A stretch of 64,000 nt of DNA from an uncultured Prevotella sp. (GCA_900322175.1 ONYZ01000008.1:28787-92786), one strand, 5' to 3'. Positions 33,503 through 42,996 are shown, counted from the stretch's first letter. The notes: generated by a model from the letters alone, not told the origin. Numbers and translations: made by a program.

Positions 33503-35241
33503 TACTTGTATTTGGCGGAACTACAGAAGGGCGCAAGGCTACCGAAGTGCTCGAAGAGGCAGGCTCGCATTACTACTACAGCACCAAGACTGGCGAACAG
33601 AATTTGGTGCTACACAATGGCATCCGTATTGACGGTACGCTCGATACCGCAGCAATGCTGTCATTCTGTAGTCTGCACCATATCAGGTTGATAGTAGATG
33701 CCGCCCATCCGTTTGCTACGCAACTGCATCAAGCCATTGCCGATGTAGCATCACAAATCACAATTCCCGTCGTAAGATACGAACGCATCTATCCTGCGCT
33801 AGACTCCGACATCACTCTGATTGATAATTATTCACAGATACCTGCCAACATACATTCGCTGCTGGCAACAACTGGAGTACAGAGCATCAGCAAACTCAAA
33901 CCTCTTGAAGCAAAAGGCATTAAGGTGTATTATCGCATTCTGCCACGAGAATCATCTATAGCGTTGGCTCATCAACAGGGCGCTACCGACGACCAGCTGT
34001 GTTATTTCAAAGATGGAGATACCATCGATGCCGATGCTGAAGCTATTCTGCTTAAGGAGAGTGGAGAGAGCGGAGGTTATAGTGCAAAAGTGGCCGCAGC
34101 CCGCAAAAAGGGGATGCGTATCATCGTGCTTAAGCGCCCCACCTTGCCAAAGGAATCAGTCACCGTCAACGGCCCTTACGGTTTGCGACGGGCGGTCGAG
34201 CACCTTTTGCCAGATTTCTTTCCGTTGCACAGTGGACTCACCACTGGCACTTGTGCCACTGCCGCAGCAGTAGCTGCTGCCATCCGACTGATAAAAGGCG
34301 AAACACCAGCCGAAGTGCCAGTCATACTGCCTGATGGCGAAACGATACAAGTTGGCGTAACGTATGGTGTTGACTATGCTTCGTGTACCAAGGAGGCAGG
34401 CGATGACCCTGATATTACCAATGGTATCGAAGTACGCGCTAGCGTTGCTGAAGGCGATTTCGAAATCCTAGGTGGCGAAGGTGTTGGTCGAATCACTCTG
34501 CTTGGTTTCGACTATCCTCCAGGCTCACCAGCCATCAACAAGGCACCACGCGAGATGATACGACAGAATCTTGTGCAATTTGATAAGCCCCTGAAAATTA
34601 CTATCTCAGTACCCAATGGCGCAGAGATTGCACGCCGCACTTTCAACCCCCGACTTGGTATCGAGGGCGGCATCAGTATCATTGGTGTATCTGGCATCGT
34701 AAAACCTTTCTCTGAAGAGGCCTTTATCAGTTCTATCCGGAAATGTATGCAAGTAGCAAAAGCATCTGGCACCAATCGTGTGGTAATTAATAGCGGTGGC
34801 AAAAGCGAACGATTTGTAAAGGCGCTCTACCCCAACCTGCCGCAACAAACGTTTGTAGAGTACGGCAACTATATCGGCGAGACTCTGAAAATAGCCCACC
34901 AACTCAGCATCCCCAATATCACTCTAGGCGTAATGCTGGGCAAAGCTGTAAAACTGGCTGCAGGTCATCTTGACACCCACAGCAAACGTGCCACGATGGA
35001 TAAGGATTTTATAGCCGAAATGCTGAAAGAGGCCGATGCCGATATCGACATCAGTCAGATTACATTAGCACGCGAGATTTGGGAGAAGCTCGAGGATAAA
35101 GAACGTTTTGCCGATGTGGTGATAGCGCATTGTCGCGAGCACTGTGCGCCATTGCTCCCCGATGGCAATCTGACTATTCTTCTGATTGCCGACGACGGAA
35201 CAATACTGCCGCAATCACTGGAGCACCAACCAGTGCAGTAA
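33499..35241 (+). CDS. fused cobalt-precorrin-6A reductase CbiJ / CbiD methyltransferase
   Basis: 580 residues. Residues 1-~245 are CbiJ/CobK (MILVFGGTTEGRKATEVLEE, VDAAHPFATQLHQ), an NAD(P)H-dependent reductase. Residues ~250-580 are CbiD (SGLTTGTCATAAAVAAA, LLGFDYPPGSPAINKAPREMI, GGISIIGVSGIVKPFSEEA, GNYIGETLKIA), which methylates C1 in the anaerobic route. CbiD presence, with CbiG and CbiK, marks early cobalt insertion. In the pathway CbiD and CbiJ are consecutive. The gene overlaps cbiG-F by 4 bases and its last 68 bases overlap the permease gene on the other strand. Confidence 0.93.
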   Translation: MILVFGGTTEGRKATEVLEEAGSHYYYSTKTGEQNLVLHNGIRIDGTLDTAAMLSFCSLHHIRLIVDAAHPFATQLHQAIADVASQITIPVVRYERIYPALDSDITLIDNYSQIPANIHSLLATTGVQSISKLKPLEAKGIKVYYRILPRESSIALAHQQGATDDQLCYFKDGDTIDADAEAILLKESGESGGYSAKVAAARKKGMRIIVLKRPTLPKESVTVNGPYGLRRAVEHLLPDFFPLHSGLTTGTCATAAAVAAAIRLIKGETPAEVPVILPDGETIQVGVTYGVDYASCTKEAGDDPDITNGIEVRASVAEGDFEILGGEGVGRITLLGFDYPPGSPAINKAPREMIRQNLVQFDKPLKITISVPNGAEIARRTFNPRLGIEGGISIIGVSGIVKPFSEEAFISSIRKCMQVAKASGTNRVVINSGGKSERFVKALYPNLPQQTFVEYGNYIGETLKIAHQLSIPNITLGVMLGKAVKLAAGHLDTHSKRATMDKDFIAEMLKEADADIDISQITLAREIWEKLEDKERFADVVIAHCREHCAPLLPDGNLTILLIADDGTILPQSLEHQPVQ

Positions 35242-36196
35242 CCGAGTTTACGGGCAGTGCACCCTCAAACCCAGGCATACGGGCAATTAGATTACATATC
35301 AGAGCCAATGCCGCTCCACATAGCATAGTAGCAGGCATCAGCACTCGGTGGTCGCTACTGCTGAAGATGGCGCGAGCCAAGTGCGGCACAGCCAGTCCAA
35401 TAAACATGATAGGTCCGCAATAAGCCGTCACGATGGCCACCAGCACACCACTCGACACGATCACCAGCAGTCGGGCGCGACGTATGTTCAGTCCTAGGTT
35501 GGCTGCATATCTGTCGCCAAGCAGCAACAGGTTCATCGACTTGACTAGCAGACATGCCAACGGCAGCAGCACACACATTAGCACCACAAACAGCACCATC
35601 TCGTCGCCCGATACTCGCGAGAACGAACCTAATCCCCAAACTACGAATGCCTTCACATCCTCTTCGGGCGAAAGGAACTTCAACACTCCGATTATCGCGT
35701 TGGCCAGATAGCCTATCATTACACCTATTATAAGTAAGGTAACGTTTCCCTTTACCTTCTGAGAAATCCAAACTATCAGCATCATTACAGCCAGTGCTCC
35801 GATGATAGCCGCTACCGACATGGCTGCATCACCCAGATAGCCCAGACGACTCAGGGCCACACCACCTATTCGGCCCGACAGCAGCACCACAAATGCCACG
35901 CCGAGTGCCGAACCATTCGATATACCAAGCACTGACGGACCTGCCAATGGATTGCGGAACACCGTCTGCATCTGTAGTCCGCTCACCGCCAGTCCTGCAC
36001 CAGCCACAATGGCCGTAAGTGCCTGCGGCAATCGTGACTTCCAGATGATGTTGGTCCAAATCTCGTTGGATGTGTCTCCAGCCAGAATCCTGCACACATC
36101 GCCCACCGGAATCTCGACCGAGCCCAGCAGCAGGTTTACTATCGCCAATACTACTATGGCAACAAGCAGAATTATGAATATCGACGCTTTCTTCAT
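35174..36196 (-). CDS. FecCD/BtuC-type ABC transporter permease
   Basis: A 340-residue membrane protein with about ten hydrophobic helices. Family signatures: RLPQALTAIVAGAGLAVSGLQMQTVFRNPLAGPSVLGIS (residues ~55-95), LGVGD-like region ANLGLNIRRARLL, and GPIMFIGLAVPHLAR near residue 260. Such permeases import iron-siderophore, haem or vitamin B12 with a lipoprotein or periplasmic binding protein and an ATPase. It overlaps the binding-protein gene by 4 bases. The ATPase gene usually placed next is absent here. Context in a cobalamin cluster favours corrinoid transport (BtuC-like). Confidence 0.92.
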   Translation of the reverse strand: MKKASIFIILLVAIVVLAIVNLLLGSVEIPVGDVCRILAGDTSNEIWTNIIWKSRLPQALTAIVAGAGLAVSGLQMQTVFRNPLAGPSVLGISNGSALGVAFVVLLSGRIGGVALSRLGYLGDAAMSVAAIIGALAVMMLIVWISQKVKGNVTLLIIGVMIGYLANAIIGVLKFLSPEEDVKAFVVWGLGSFSRVSGDEMVLFVVLMCVLLPLACLLVKSMNLLLLGDRYAANLGLNIRRARLLVIVSSGVLVAIVTAYCGPIMFIGLAVPHLARAIFSSSDHRVLMPATMLCGAALALICNLIARMPGFEGALPVNSVTALVGAPVIAAVLFRRRQSEE

Positions 36197-37299
36197 TTCA
36201 GCAGTTTATAGAACACCGGTTGATAGTCTTTCTCTACCAGTTCTGGATGGAATATAGCCACAAAATCCTTCAGCAATGCATCGGGCATTACAGGCGAAAT
36301 CTCATAGTATGGTGTTTGCTTCATGTTGCAGTATATCACCTTCTTCTCTTTGTAGGCTTTAAACAGTTCGTTGCGTGGTTCCGATGCCTTCAGCGCCTCG
36401 TACGAGAACTCGTCGGGATAGCTGTTCAATATGCGCCAGTAGTCGGCATTGGCAGCTATCGAGTACATCTTTTCAAACTCCAAATCCTCGCCGCTAGTCT
36501 CGTCATCGTTAATCACATATTCGGCTCCGGCGTCGCGGAATATCTGTGCCAAATAGTTCTTGCCACCCACAGCGTGCCAGTTGCCATAGTGCATCTCACC
36601 GCTCAGCACGGTGGGTCTCTCCGCAACTTTCGATGCTTTTTCTTTCAGCTCGTTATATCGGCTCTCTATGCCGGCAAACACCTCGTTAGCCTCGCGCTCC
36701 TTACCAATAAACATACCCACCAGCTTTATCCATTCGGCCTGTCCCAGCGGGTCCAGTTCCTTGTATCCCAGGTGTGGCACCAGTGTTATGCCGGTCTCCT
36801 TGATAGCATCATATCCACCACGCTTTGATGGCGAAATGAATATCACCTGCGGATTGGCAGCAAGCACCATCTCGGTATCAAAGTTACCCTCCATACCTAT
36901 CTTTACTGTTCTGCCGTCCTTCACACGGGCCAATATGTCCTTATCAAACAGGTTCTTGGTGCCTGTGATACCCTTCACCACATCGTGAGCATCCAGTATC
37001 GTAAAGTTGGATAGTTGCAGTGCGGTCATACAGATGGTTCGCTCTATAGGCACCTGCACCTTGGTATATCCCTTGGGCACAGTTTCATCGGCCTTTGTAA
37101 GTGCAAAATGGTATTTGCCGTCAATATCCACCAGCCTTATTCCGGCAGTATCCTTTACATTGAATCCTGTAGCGTACTTCACCGTGATAGTTGCAGTCGA
37201 ATCTACACTGCCGTCGCTATTAGCCTGCTGTTGTGACTTGATACCGCTGCAACCACACATCACTGCAGCCATAGCTATTATCATCGTAATCTTCTTCAC
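36193..37299 (-). CDS. ABC transporter substrate-binding lipoprotein (BtuF-like)
   Basis: 368 residues from a GTG at 37299: KKITMIIAMAAVMCGC is a lipoprotein signal with the Cys anchor. A frame extension to 37365 would begin upstream of the predicted transcription start (-7 box at 37330-37337), so it is rejected. The body is a helical-backbone binding protein (periplasmic binding protein type III): ERTICMTALQLSNFTILDA, LAANPQVIFISPSKRGGYD, GMFIGKEREANEVFAGIE. It would hand corrinoid or iron chelate to the permease. An internal ATG at MIIAMAAV is a second possible start. First gene of a two-gene operon divergent from cobS. Confidence 0.88.
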   Translation of the reverse strand: MKKITMIIAMAAVMCGCSGIKSQQQANSDGSVDSTATITVKYATGFNVKDTAGIRLVDIDGKYHFALTKADETVPKGYTKVQVPIERTICMTALQLSNFTILDAHDVVKGITGTKNLFDKDILARVKDGRTVKIGMEGNFDTEMVLAANPQVIFISPSKRGGYDAIKETGITLVPHLGYKELDPLGQAEWIKLVGMFIGKEREANEVFAGIESRYNELKEKASKVAERPTVLSGEMHYGNWHAVGGKNYLAQIFRDAGAEYVINDDETSGEDLEFEKMYSIAANADYWRILNSYPDEFSYEALKASEPRNELFKAYKEKKVIYCNMKQTPYYEISPVMPDALLKDFVAIFHPELVEKDYQPVFYKLLK

Positions 37300-37329
37300 T
37301 TTTTTCTCATTTTTATTGTTTTCTGTCTG

Positions 37330-37337
37330 CAAAAGTA
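37330..37337 (-). promoter_or_regulatory. promoter -7 box for binding-protein operon
   Basis: Minus strand TACTTTTG then CAGAC. Placed only 13 bases from the divergent cobS -7 box, so the two promoters overlap and polymerase can serve only one at a time. Confidence 0.6.
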
Positions 37338-37350
37338 CAAAAAGTTTTCG

Positions 37351-37358
37351 TATCTTTG
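37351..37358 (+). promoter_or_regulatory. promoter -7 box for cobS operon
   Basis: TATCTTTG then CCCTC, 18 bases before the cobS ATG at 37377. An in-frame TTG at 37356 lies within this box and is not a start. Confidence 0.65.
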
Positions 37359-37376
37359 CCCTCAAAATCGAAAATT

Positions 37377-38156
37377 ATGCAGATAAATATCGATAGAACG
37401 CATTGGTACGACCGCATCTGGGCAGCGCTGATTTTTTTTACACGACTGCCGTTCTGGCGATTACATCAGCCTCCTAGGGAATGCTACGCCACGGTAGTTG
37501 AACACTGGCCGCTGGCGGGATGGATCACAGGTGGAGCCATGGCGGCAACGCTCTATTTCGGCAGTTGGTATCTGCCATATATGGTGGCTGTGCTACTAGC
37601 CATTGTGGTTCGAATGCTCGTAACGGGTGCGCTGCACGAAGATGGGTTGGCCGACTTTCTGGATGGTTTCGGCGGTGGCGGTAGCAGTCGCGAACGCATA
37701 CTCGCCATCATGAAGGATTCGCACATCGGTACCTACGGTGTTATTGGTTTAATATTCTACGAGTTGCTGTTGGCTGCTGCGCTCATGTCTATGACTCCCC
37801 AATTTGCTGCACTCACCATTCTGGCTGCCGACCCGTACTCAAAGATGGTTACCGCCCAACTGGTGATGATGATGCCATACGCCCGCCGCGAAGACGAGGC
37901 TAAGAACCGTACCGTTTATCGCAAAATGAGTTGGCCGGCAGGCATATCGCTCTCCATCCAGGGACTACTGCCGATGGTGGCATATATTTGGTACACCGGC
38001 ATGCGCTGGGACCTGATAATTTTCATCCCTGCACTGGTGATGTATTTCCTCTATCTGCTCATTTGGCGAAAACTTCACGGCTATACTGGCGACTGCTGCG
38101 GAGCTGTGTGCCTGCTAGTTGAGTTGACAGTTTATTTAGTAGTTTGCACGCAATGA
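37377..38156 (+). CDS. cobS: adenosylcobinamide-GDP ribazoletransferase (cobalamin synthase)
   Basis: 259 residues, polytopic membrane protein with at least five helices. Family features: ALIFFTRLPFWR near the N-terminus, ALHEDGLADFLDGFGGGGSSRERILAIMKDSHIGTYG (residues ~85-120), and the YTGDCCGAVCLLVEL ending. It joins adenosylcobinamide-GDP and alpha-ribazole (or its phosphate) at the inner membrane, the last assembly step. It shares an ATGA with cobU, so the two are coupled. CobC, the phosphatase often next to it, is not found. Confidence 0.95.
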   Translation: MQINIDRTHWYDRIWAALIFFTRLPFWRLHQPPRECYATVVEHWPLAGWITGGAMAATLYFGSWYLPYMVAVLLAIVVRMLVTGALHEDGLADFLDGFGGGGSSRERILAIMKDSHIGTYGVIGLIFYELLLAAALMSMTPQFAALTILAADPYSKMVTAQLVMMMPYARREDEAKNRTVYRKMSWPAGISLSIQGLLPMVAYIWYTGMRWDLIIFIPALVMYFLYLLIWRKLHGYTGDCCGAVCLLVELTVYLVVCTQ

Positions 38157-38665
38157 AAAAGATAATACTTATAACCGGTGGACAGCGCTCGGGCAAGAGC
38201 ACGAAGGCCGAAGAACTGGCACTATCGCTTAGCAGCAATCCCGTATATCTGGCCACAGCCCACGTGTGGGATGATGAGTTTCGCCTTCGAGTACAGAAGC
38301 ACCAGGAGCGTCGCGGCCCCGAGTGGACCAACATCGAAGAAGAAATCCAGCTTTCGAAGCACGATCTCAGCGGCCGAGTAGTCGTTATCGACTGCGTAAC
38401 CTTGTGGCTTACAAACCTGATTTCTACGCAGCAAGAGATAGTGGTCGACGACCTGTTGGCTAAGGCCAAAGCCGAATTCAATGCCTTTACCGCCCCTGAT
38501 GCCACTTACATCTTTGTAACCAACGAGATAGGCAGCGGCGGCACATCTACCAACTCTCTGCAGCGCCGATTTACCGACCTGCAAGGCTGGATGAACCAGT
38601 ACATCGCTCAAGCCGCCAATGAGGTAATCCTGATGGTCAGCGGCATCCCTGTAAAGATAAAATAA
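38153..38665 (+). CDS. cobU: adenosylcobinamide kinase/guanylyltransferase
   Basis: 170 residues from the ATG at 38153, which overlaps the cobS stop. P-loop GGQRSGKST at residues ~8-16, then LATAHVWDDEF, RRGPEWTNIEE, VVVIDCVTLWLTNL and VTNEIGSGGT, all CobU signatures. It phosphorylates adenosylcobinamide and adds GMP to give the substrate of CobS. Length is normal for the family. It is followed after 33 bases by cobT. Confidence 0.95.
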   Translation: MKKIILITGGQRSGKSTKAEELALSLSSNPVYLATAHVWDDEFRLRVQKHQERRGPEWTNIEEEIQLSKHDLSGRVVVIDCVTLWLTNLISTQQEIVVDDLLAKAKAEFNAFTAPDATYIFVTNEIGSGGTSTNSLQRRFTDLQGWMNQYIAQAANEVILMVSGIPVKIK

Positions 38666-38698
38666 TCAGTAAAAACCGTATAATCCGTAGGAAAAAAC

Positions 38699-39721
38699 AT
38701 GAAGCAATTCAGCATACAATCCGTTGACCGCGCGCTGCAACCAGCCATCCAGGCCAAGATCGACAACCTGAACAAGCCCAAGGGTTCGTTAGGCCTACTG
38801 GAGGAACTGGCTATGCAGATATGTCTTATCCAGCAATCATTAGAGCCTAGTCTCGCCCACCCTTGCCACTTGCTTCTGGGCGGCGATCACGGCATAGAGC
38901 GTGAGGGTGTCAGCGTGTCGCCACGCTGCGTCACCTGGCAACAGATGATAAACTTTACCCATGGCGGTGGCGGTGTCAATATGTTCTGCCGCCAGCATGG
39001 TTTCAAGTTGCGGATAGTCGATGTCGGAGTGGATTACGATCTGTCGGACGTAGATGGTATTATCGACCGCAAGATAGCTCGCGGCACACGCAATTTCCTG
39101 CACGAACCAGCAATGACCGAACAAGAGTTCGACCGCGCCATACAGATAGGTAGCGACCTGGTAGATGATTGCATCAGCGAGGGTTGCCGTGTGCTCAGTA
39201 TTGGTGAGATGGGCATAGCTAACACCTCGCCATCCAGCATCTGGATGCACCTGTTTACCGACCTACCACTGCAAGATTGCATCGGTGCCGGCGCAGGTCT
39301 CGACACCCCAGGTATCCGCCACAAATACGAGGTACTGAGCGAAGCGGTTCGCCGCTTCCGCGGCGAGCCGTTAAGCTACTTTGGCGGTTACGAGATGATT
39401 ACTGCCATCGGCGCGATGCTAAAAGCCGCCGAAAAGCATCTGGTAATACTTGTCGACGGCTTCATTATGACGGCCTGTGCGCTGGCTGCTGTTCAGCTAT
39501 ATCCTGCGGCACAGGATTACATGATTTTTACTCACTGTGGTGATGAGAGCGGCCACAAACGCATGCTCAATGCGATGGGCGCCAGTGCCTTGTTGCACTT
39601 AGGCCTGCGATTAGGCGAAGGCACTGGCGCACTCTGTGCATTCCCGATTGTAGATTCAGCAGTTCGCATGATGAACGAGATGAACAACTTCGACAACGCC
39701 CAAATCACCAAGTACTTTTAG
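38699..39721 (+). CDS. cobT: nicotinate-nucleotide-dimethylbenzimidazole phosphoribosyltransferase
   Basis: 340 residues of the CobT family: KIDNLNKPKGSLGLLEELA, LLGGDHGIEREGVSV, GEMGIANTSPSS, GAGLDTPGIRHKYEVL, and the catalytic glutamate region SGHKRMLNAMG/LGLRLGEGTGA at the C-terminus. It makes alpha-ribotides for the lower ligand from nicotinate mononucleotide and a base, in the cytoplasm. Which base is used cannot be read here; no bluB or bza genes are in the window. Its stop overlaps the convergent protease stop by 4 bases. Confidence 0.95.
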   Translation: MKQFSIQSVDRALQPAIQAKIDNLNKPKGSLGLLEELAMQICLIQQSLEPSLAHPCHLLLGGDHGIEREGVSVSPRCVTWQQMINFTHGGGGVNMFCRQHGFKLRIVDVGVDYDLSDVDGIIDRKIARGTRNFLHEPAMTEQEFDRAIQIGSDLVDDCISEGCRVLSIGEMGIANTSPSSIWMHLFTDLPLQDCIGAGAGLDTPGIRHKYEVLSEAVRRFRGEPLSYFGGYEMITAIGAMLKAAEKHLVILVDGFIMTACALAAVQLYPAAQDYMIFTHCGDESGHKRMLNAMGASALLHLGLRLGEGTGALCAFPIVDSAVRMMNEMNNFDNAQITKYF

Positions 39722-42700
39722 CGGAGCATTTCCTGTACGGCACGCTCCAGCTGACGGTCGCGACCGCTGATATAATCCTCGGGAGTGTTATACACTTCAA
39801 TATCAGGATTCAGTGTGGTGTTCTCGCAGAACACGCCACGCATATCGCGACAACCCACCTGAGGAATACCGAAAATCATCCCGTTCTGCAGTGTCTCCCA
39901 CCATACGGCAGTCATCGTTCCAGCCACAGGTGCACCTATCAGCTTACCTATCTTCAGTTCCTTATATACCCATGGGAACCCGTGTCCGTTGCTATAGTCG
40001 TCTTCGCACATCAGCACGCACGATGGCTTCACCCACTTGTTGTAAGGGTCGGAACCTACATACTTGCCATGAGGCACAAAATCCTGATACTTCTTACCAC
40101 TCAGCAGTGTGCACAAATCGTCGTGCAGCCAGCCACCACCATTATGACGCTCGTCAACCACAGCAGCCACACAATTGCGGTTTTTATCGCTCAGCAGTTC
40201 ACGGTAAACCGTACGGTAGCTTGGGCTGTCCATGGCCTTAACATGCACGTAGGCAAGTTTGCCACCCGACAGACTGTCGGTCATCTCGCGCTGGCGATCA
40301 ACCCAACGCTTATACAGCAACTCATTCTGAGCACTACGACTGATGGCCTTAATAGTCACGTCGTTTCGCTTACCAGTTGAAGGATTAAGTACAGTCAGTC
40401 GTACGCGCTTTCCAACCTTACCATCCAACAATGGGAAGTAGTCGTCGTTAGCCTTGATAGCCACACCATCGATAGCCTCAATCACGCATCCAGCTACCAC
40501 GCCAGTCTTTTTCTGTGCCAATGGCGAACGCTTGATAACCTCCTCGATACGTAGTCCATCGCCCTGATAGTTCTGGTCGATAAACACACCTAATGTGGCA
40601 GTGCTGAGTGTAGCGCCATTAGGATAATATCTGGCACCTGTGTGCGATGCATTCAGCTCGCCCAGCATCTCGCTCAGCATATCCCTAAAGTCGTATTCAT
40701 TATTAATATAAGGTAGGAATCGGCGGTAGTTGTCGCGATAGCCTTCCCAGTCCACCTGGTGCAGATTCTCTACATAGAACTTATCCTTTACCTGGCGCCA
40801 GATGTGATCGAACAGATAGGCACGCTCCTCGTATGGACGATAATTGAATACTGTCTCGAAGTCAACGTTCTTGGTAGATTTCTTGCCCAGATCGAGTTTC
40901 TTGATACCGCCTCTTGTAGCCAGAAACAGGTTATTAAACTTCTTGTCGGCTTGCATTCTGCCTCGGCCTACACCCTTCATCAGCAGTTCGGTCTTATCTT
41001 CACGCAGGTAGTGTACCCACAGATCAGCGCCACCTTCGAACGATGCCTGATAGTAGAGTGTGTCGCCCTTCAGTATGGCATCGCCCATGTGAGCCGAGTT
41101 ATCTGTTACGCGCACAATGCGGTCGCGGCAGTTTTCCAAGTCGAATGCCAGCAGCTTCTCAGCCTTTGGCTTCTCGGTAGTCTTCTTGCTGTCTTTCTTC
41201 TTGCTATCCTTCTTGTTTGCGTCCTTATCGTCCTTCTTCTCTTCTTTCTTAGCTTCCTTCTCGGCTTCTTCCAGCATCTCCTTATCCTCCTTACTCATAG
41301 TAAAGCGGTCGTAAGCATCTACATCGAAGAACATCACATAGTAGTCCGACTCAGCGCCCCAGCTGCCATGACTGCGATAGCCGGCGCGGTCGCTCTCAAA
41401 CAGCATGGCCTTGCCACCAAGCACCCAACGGGCTGTACCCTCGCTGTAGCCACTCTCAGTCAGGTTGTGTACCTCGCCATTACCGCTGGCATTTACCAGG
41501 GCTATGTCGGTACTGTTCCATCCGCCTGTACCTATATAGCTGGCCAACAACCACTTGCTGTCAGGGCTCCACTCAAACCAGAGGTCGCCATCACGGTACG
41601 AGAAGTTGTACTTTCCATCAAGCACGGTGCGCTCCTGACGTGTTTTCAGATTAATCACACAAAGCTCCGAACGGTTCTTGAAGTAAGCCACCTCCTTGCC
41701 GTCGGGGCTGTACTTTGGCTGCAGCGATGTCTCATTGCTGTTGGTCAGTCGCTCCTCTTCCAGTGCGGTGGCATAGGTAAATAGCTTCTCGTTCTTATTC
41801 TTCAACTTGGTCTGATATATCTGCCATACGCCACCACGCTCTGCACAGTACACCAGACTGCGTCCGTCGGGTGCAAAATCCACGCTGCGCTCCTGCTGTG
41901 GTGTGTTGGTAATCTGCTTGGTAGTCTTATACTCTACCGATGTCACAAAGATGTCGCCGCGCAGAATAAATGCCACCTCTTTGGCGTCGGGCGAGAGACT
42001 GATCTCAGTTACACCGCTCGAACGGAGCTGACGAATCAAGTCCTTATCCTGTCGGTCGGCCGTAATACTCACCTTAACCTTCTGTGGCTCAGCACCTTCC
42101 TTCAGTGTGTATATCTCGCCATTCTGACTGTAGCAGAGTGTACCCTCATTGCTTACCGACAGATAGCGCACGGGATTCATCTTGTGGTGCGAGAGCTGCT
42201 TTTTGCCCGAACCGTCGATATTTCGGCGATACACATTGAATGTGCCGTCTTCCTCGCTGGTATAATAATACGAATTGCCATCGGCCCAACGAGGTGTACG
42301 ATCCTCGCCCTTAAAGTCGGTCAGTCGGGTGTAATGCCCATCCTGCACCAGCCAGATGTCACGACAGATAGGACTCTGATGATGCTTGCGGAAAGGATCC
42401 TCGTAGCCCTTATAATCGTGATACAGCATACGTCCATCCTTGGCAAAGCTGATATCCTCCATGGGTAGTGTAGAGAACATGCGTGGGCGACCGCCCTTGA
42501 TACTCACCTCGTACACCTGACTATCGCCAGGGAAGAGAATAGACTGAGCCGACGGCATCCACGAGGCCGAGAACAGCACGTGTTCGTTGTCACGCCACAC
42601 CATAGGCATCTCGTTGGTACTGTTGGTTGTCAGGCGCACTGGCTCGCCGCCCTGAGCGTCCATCACATACACATCCATGCTACCCTCGCGACTCGAAGCA

Positions 42701-42945
42701 AAGGCCAGTTTTGTGCCATCGGGGCTCCATACCGGACATGCATCGTAGGCCGCATTTGTAGTAAGCTGTCGGGCCTGACCGCCTGCAGCAGGCACTGTAT
42801 AAACATCGCCTTTATACGAAAAAGCTATCGTCTTGCCATCAGGCGAGATGGCAGTGTACCGCATCCATAGCGGTCCCTCTTCGGCATGCGAACTAAGCCC
42901 CGCCATCAGGAGCCCAGCAGCCAAAATCAATTTACTGGTTTTCAT
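39718..42945 (-). CDS. exported tricorn-like S41 protease
   Basis: 1075 residues from the ATG at 42945 (MKTSKLILAAGLLMAGLSSHA, signal peptide); a longer frame to 43026 starts upstream of the promoter. Order: two beta-propeller regions with PD40 repeats (SPDGKTIAFSYKGDVYTVP, SPDGTKLAFASSREGSMDVYV, and later copies), a Lys/Glu/Asp-rich hinge (residues ~585-625), a helical C1-like region, a PDZ domain (~800-880) and the S41 protease core with VVDERHNGGGW and the probable nucleophile Ser in EDDYSNGHGFPW. It should degrade peptides in the periplasm or envelope. Single-gene unit with its own promoter. Confidence 0.92.
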   Translation of the reverse strand: MKTSKLILAAGLLMAGLSSHAEEGPLWMRYTAISPDGKTIAFSYKGDVYTVPAAGGQARQLTTNAAYDACPVWSPDGTKLAFASSREGSMDVYVMDAQGGEPVRLTTNSTNEMPMVWRDNEHVLFSASWMPSAQSILFPGDSQVYEVSIKGGRPRMFSTLPMEDISFAKDGRMLYHDYKGYEDPFRKHHQSPICRDIWLVQDGHYTRLTDFKGEDRTPRWADGNSYYYTSEEDGTFNVYRRNIDGSGKKQLSHHKMNPVRYLSVSNEGTLCYSQNGEIYTLKEGAEPQKVKVSITADRQDKDLIRQLRSSGVTEISLSPDAKEVAFILRGDIFVTSVEYKTTKQITNTPQQERSVDFAPDGRSLVYCAERGGVWQIYQTKLKNKNEKLFTYATALEEERLTNSNETSLQPKYSPDGKEVAYFKNRSELCVINLKTRQERTVLDGKYNFSYRDGDLWFEWSPDSKWLLASYIGTGGWNSTDIALVNASGNGEVHNLTESGYSEGTARWVLGGKAMLFESDRAGYRSHGSWGAESDYYVMFFDVDAYDRFTMSKEDKEMLEEAEKEAKKEEKKDDKDANKKDSKKKDSKKTTEKPKAEKLLAFDLENCRDRIVRVTDNSAHMGDAILKGDTLYYQASFEGGADLWVHYLREDKTELLMKGVGRGRMQADKKFNNLFLATRGGIKKLDLGKKSTKNVDFETVFNYRPYEERAYLFDHIWRQVKDKFYVENLHQVDWEGYRDNYRRFLPYINNEYDFRDMLSEMLGELNASHTGARYYPNGATLSTATLGVFIDQNYQGDGLRIEEVIKRSPLAQKKTGVVAGCVIEAIDGVAIKANDDYFPLLDGKVGKRVRLTVLNPSTGKRNDVTIKAISRSAQNELLYKRWVDRQREMTDSLSGGKLAYVHVKAMDSPSYRTVYRELLSDKNRNCVAAVVDERHNGGGWLHDDLCTLLSGKKYQDFVPHGKYVGSDPYNKWVKPSCVLMCEDDYSNGHGFPWVYKELKIGKLIGAPVAGTMTAVWWETLQNGMIFGIPQVGCRDMRGVFCENTTLNPDIEVYNTPEDYISGRDRQLERAVQEMLR

Positions 42946-42996
42946 CACGTTTTTACAGTTTATATGTTGTGCTTGAATTATTATTGTAATCGGATG

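Noticed and set aside
37300-37365. Longer start of the binding protein at 37365
   Set aside because: It lies upstream of the predicted transcription start and hides the lipoprotein signal, which begins at the GTG 37299.
40759-41784. 341-residue frame opposite the S41 protease
   Set aside because: It is antisense to a well-supported gene, with no promoter and no protein-like composition of its own.
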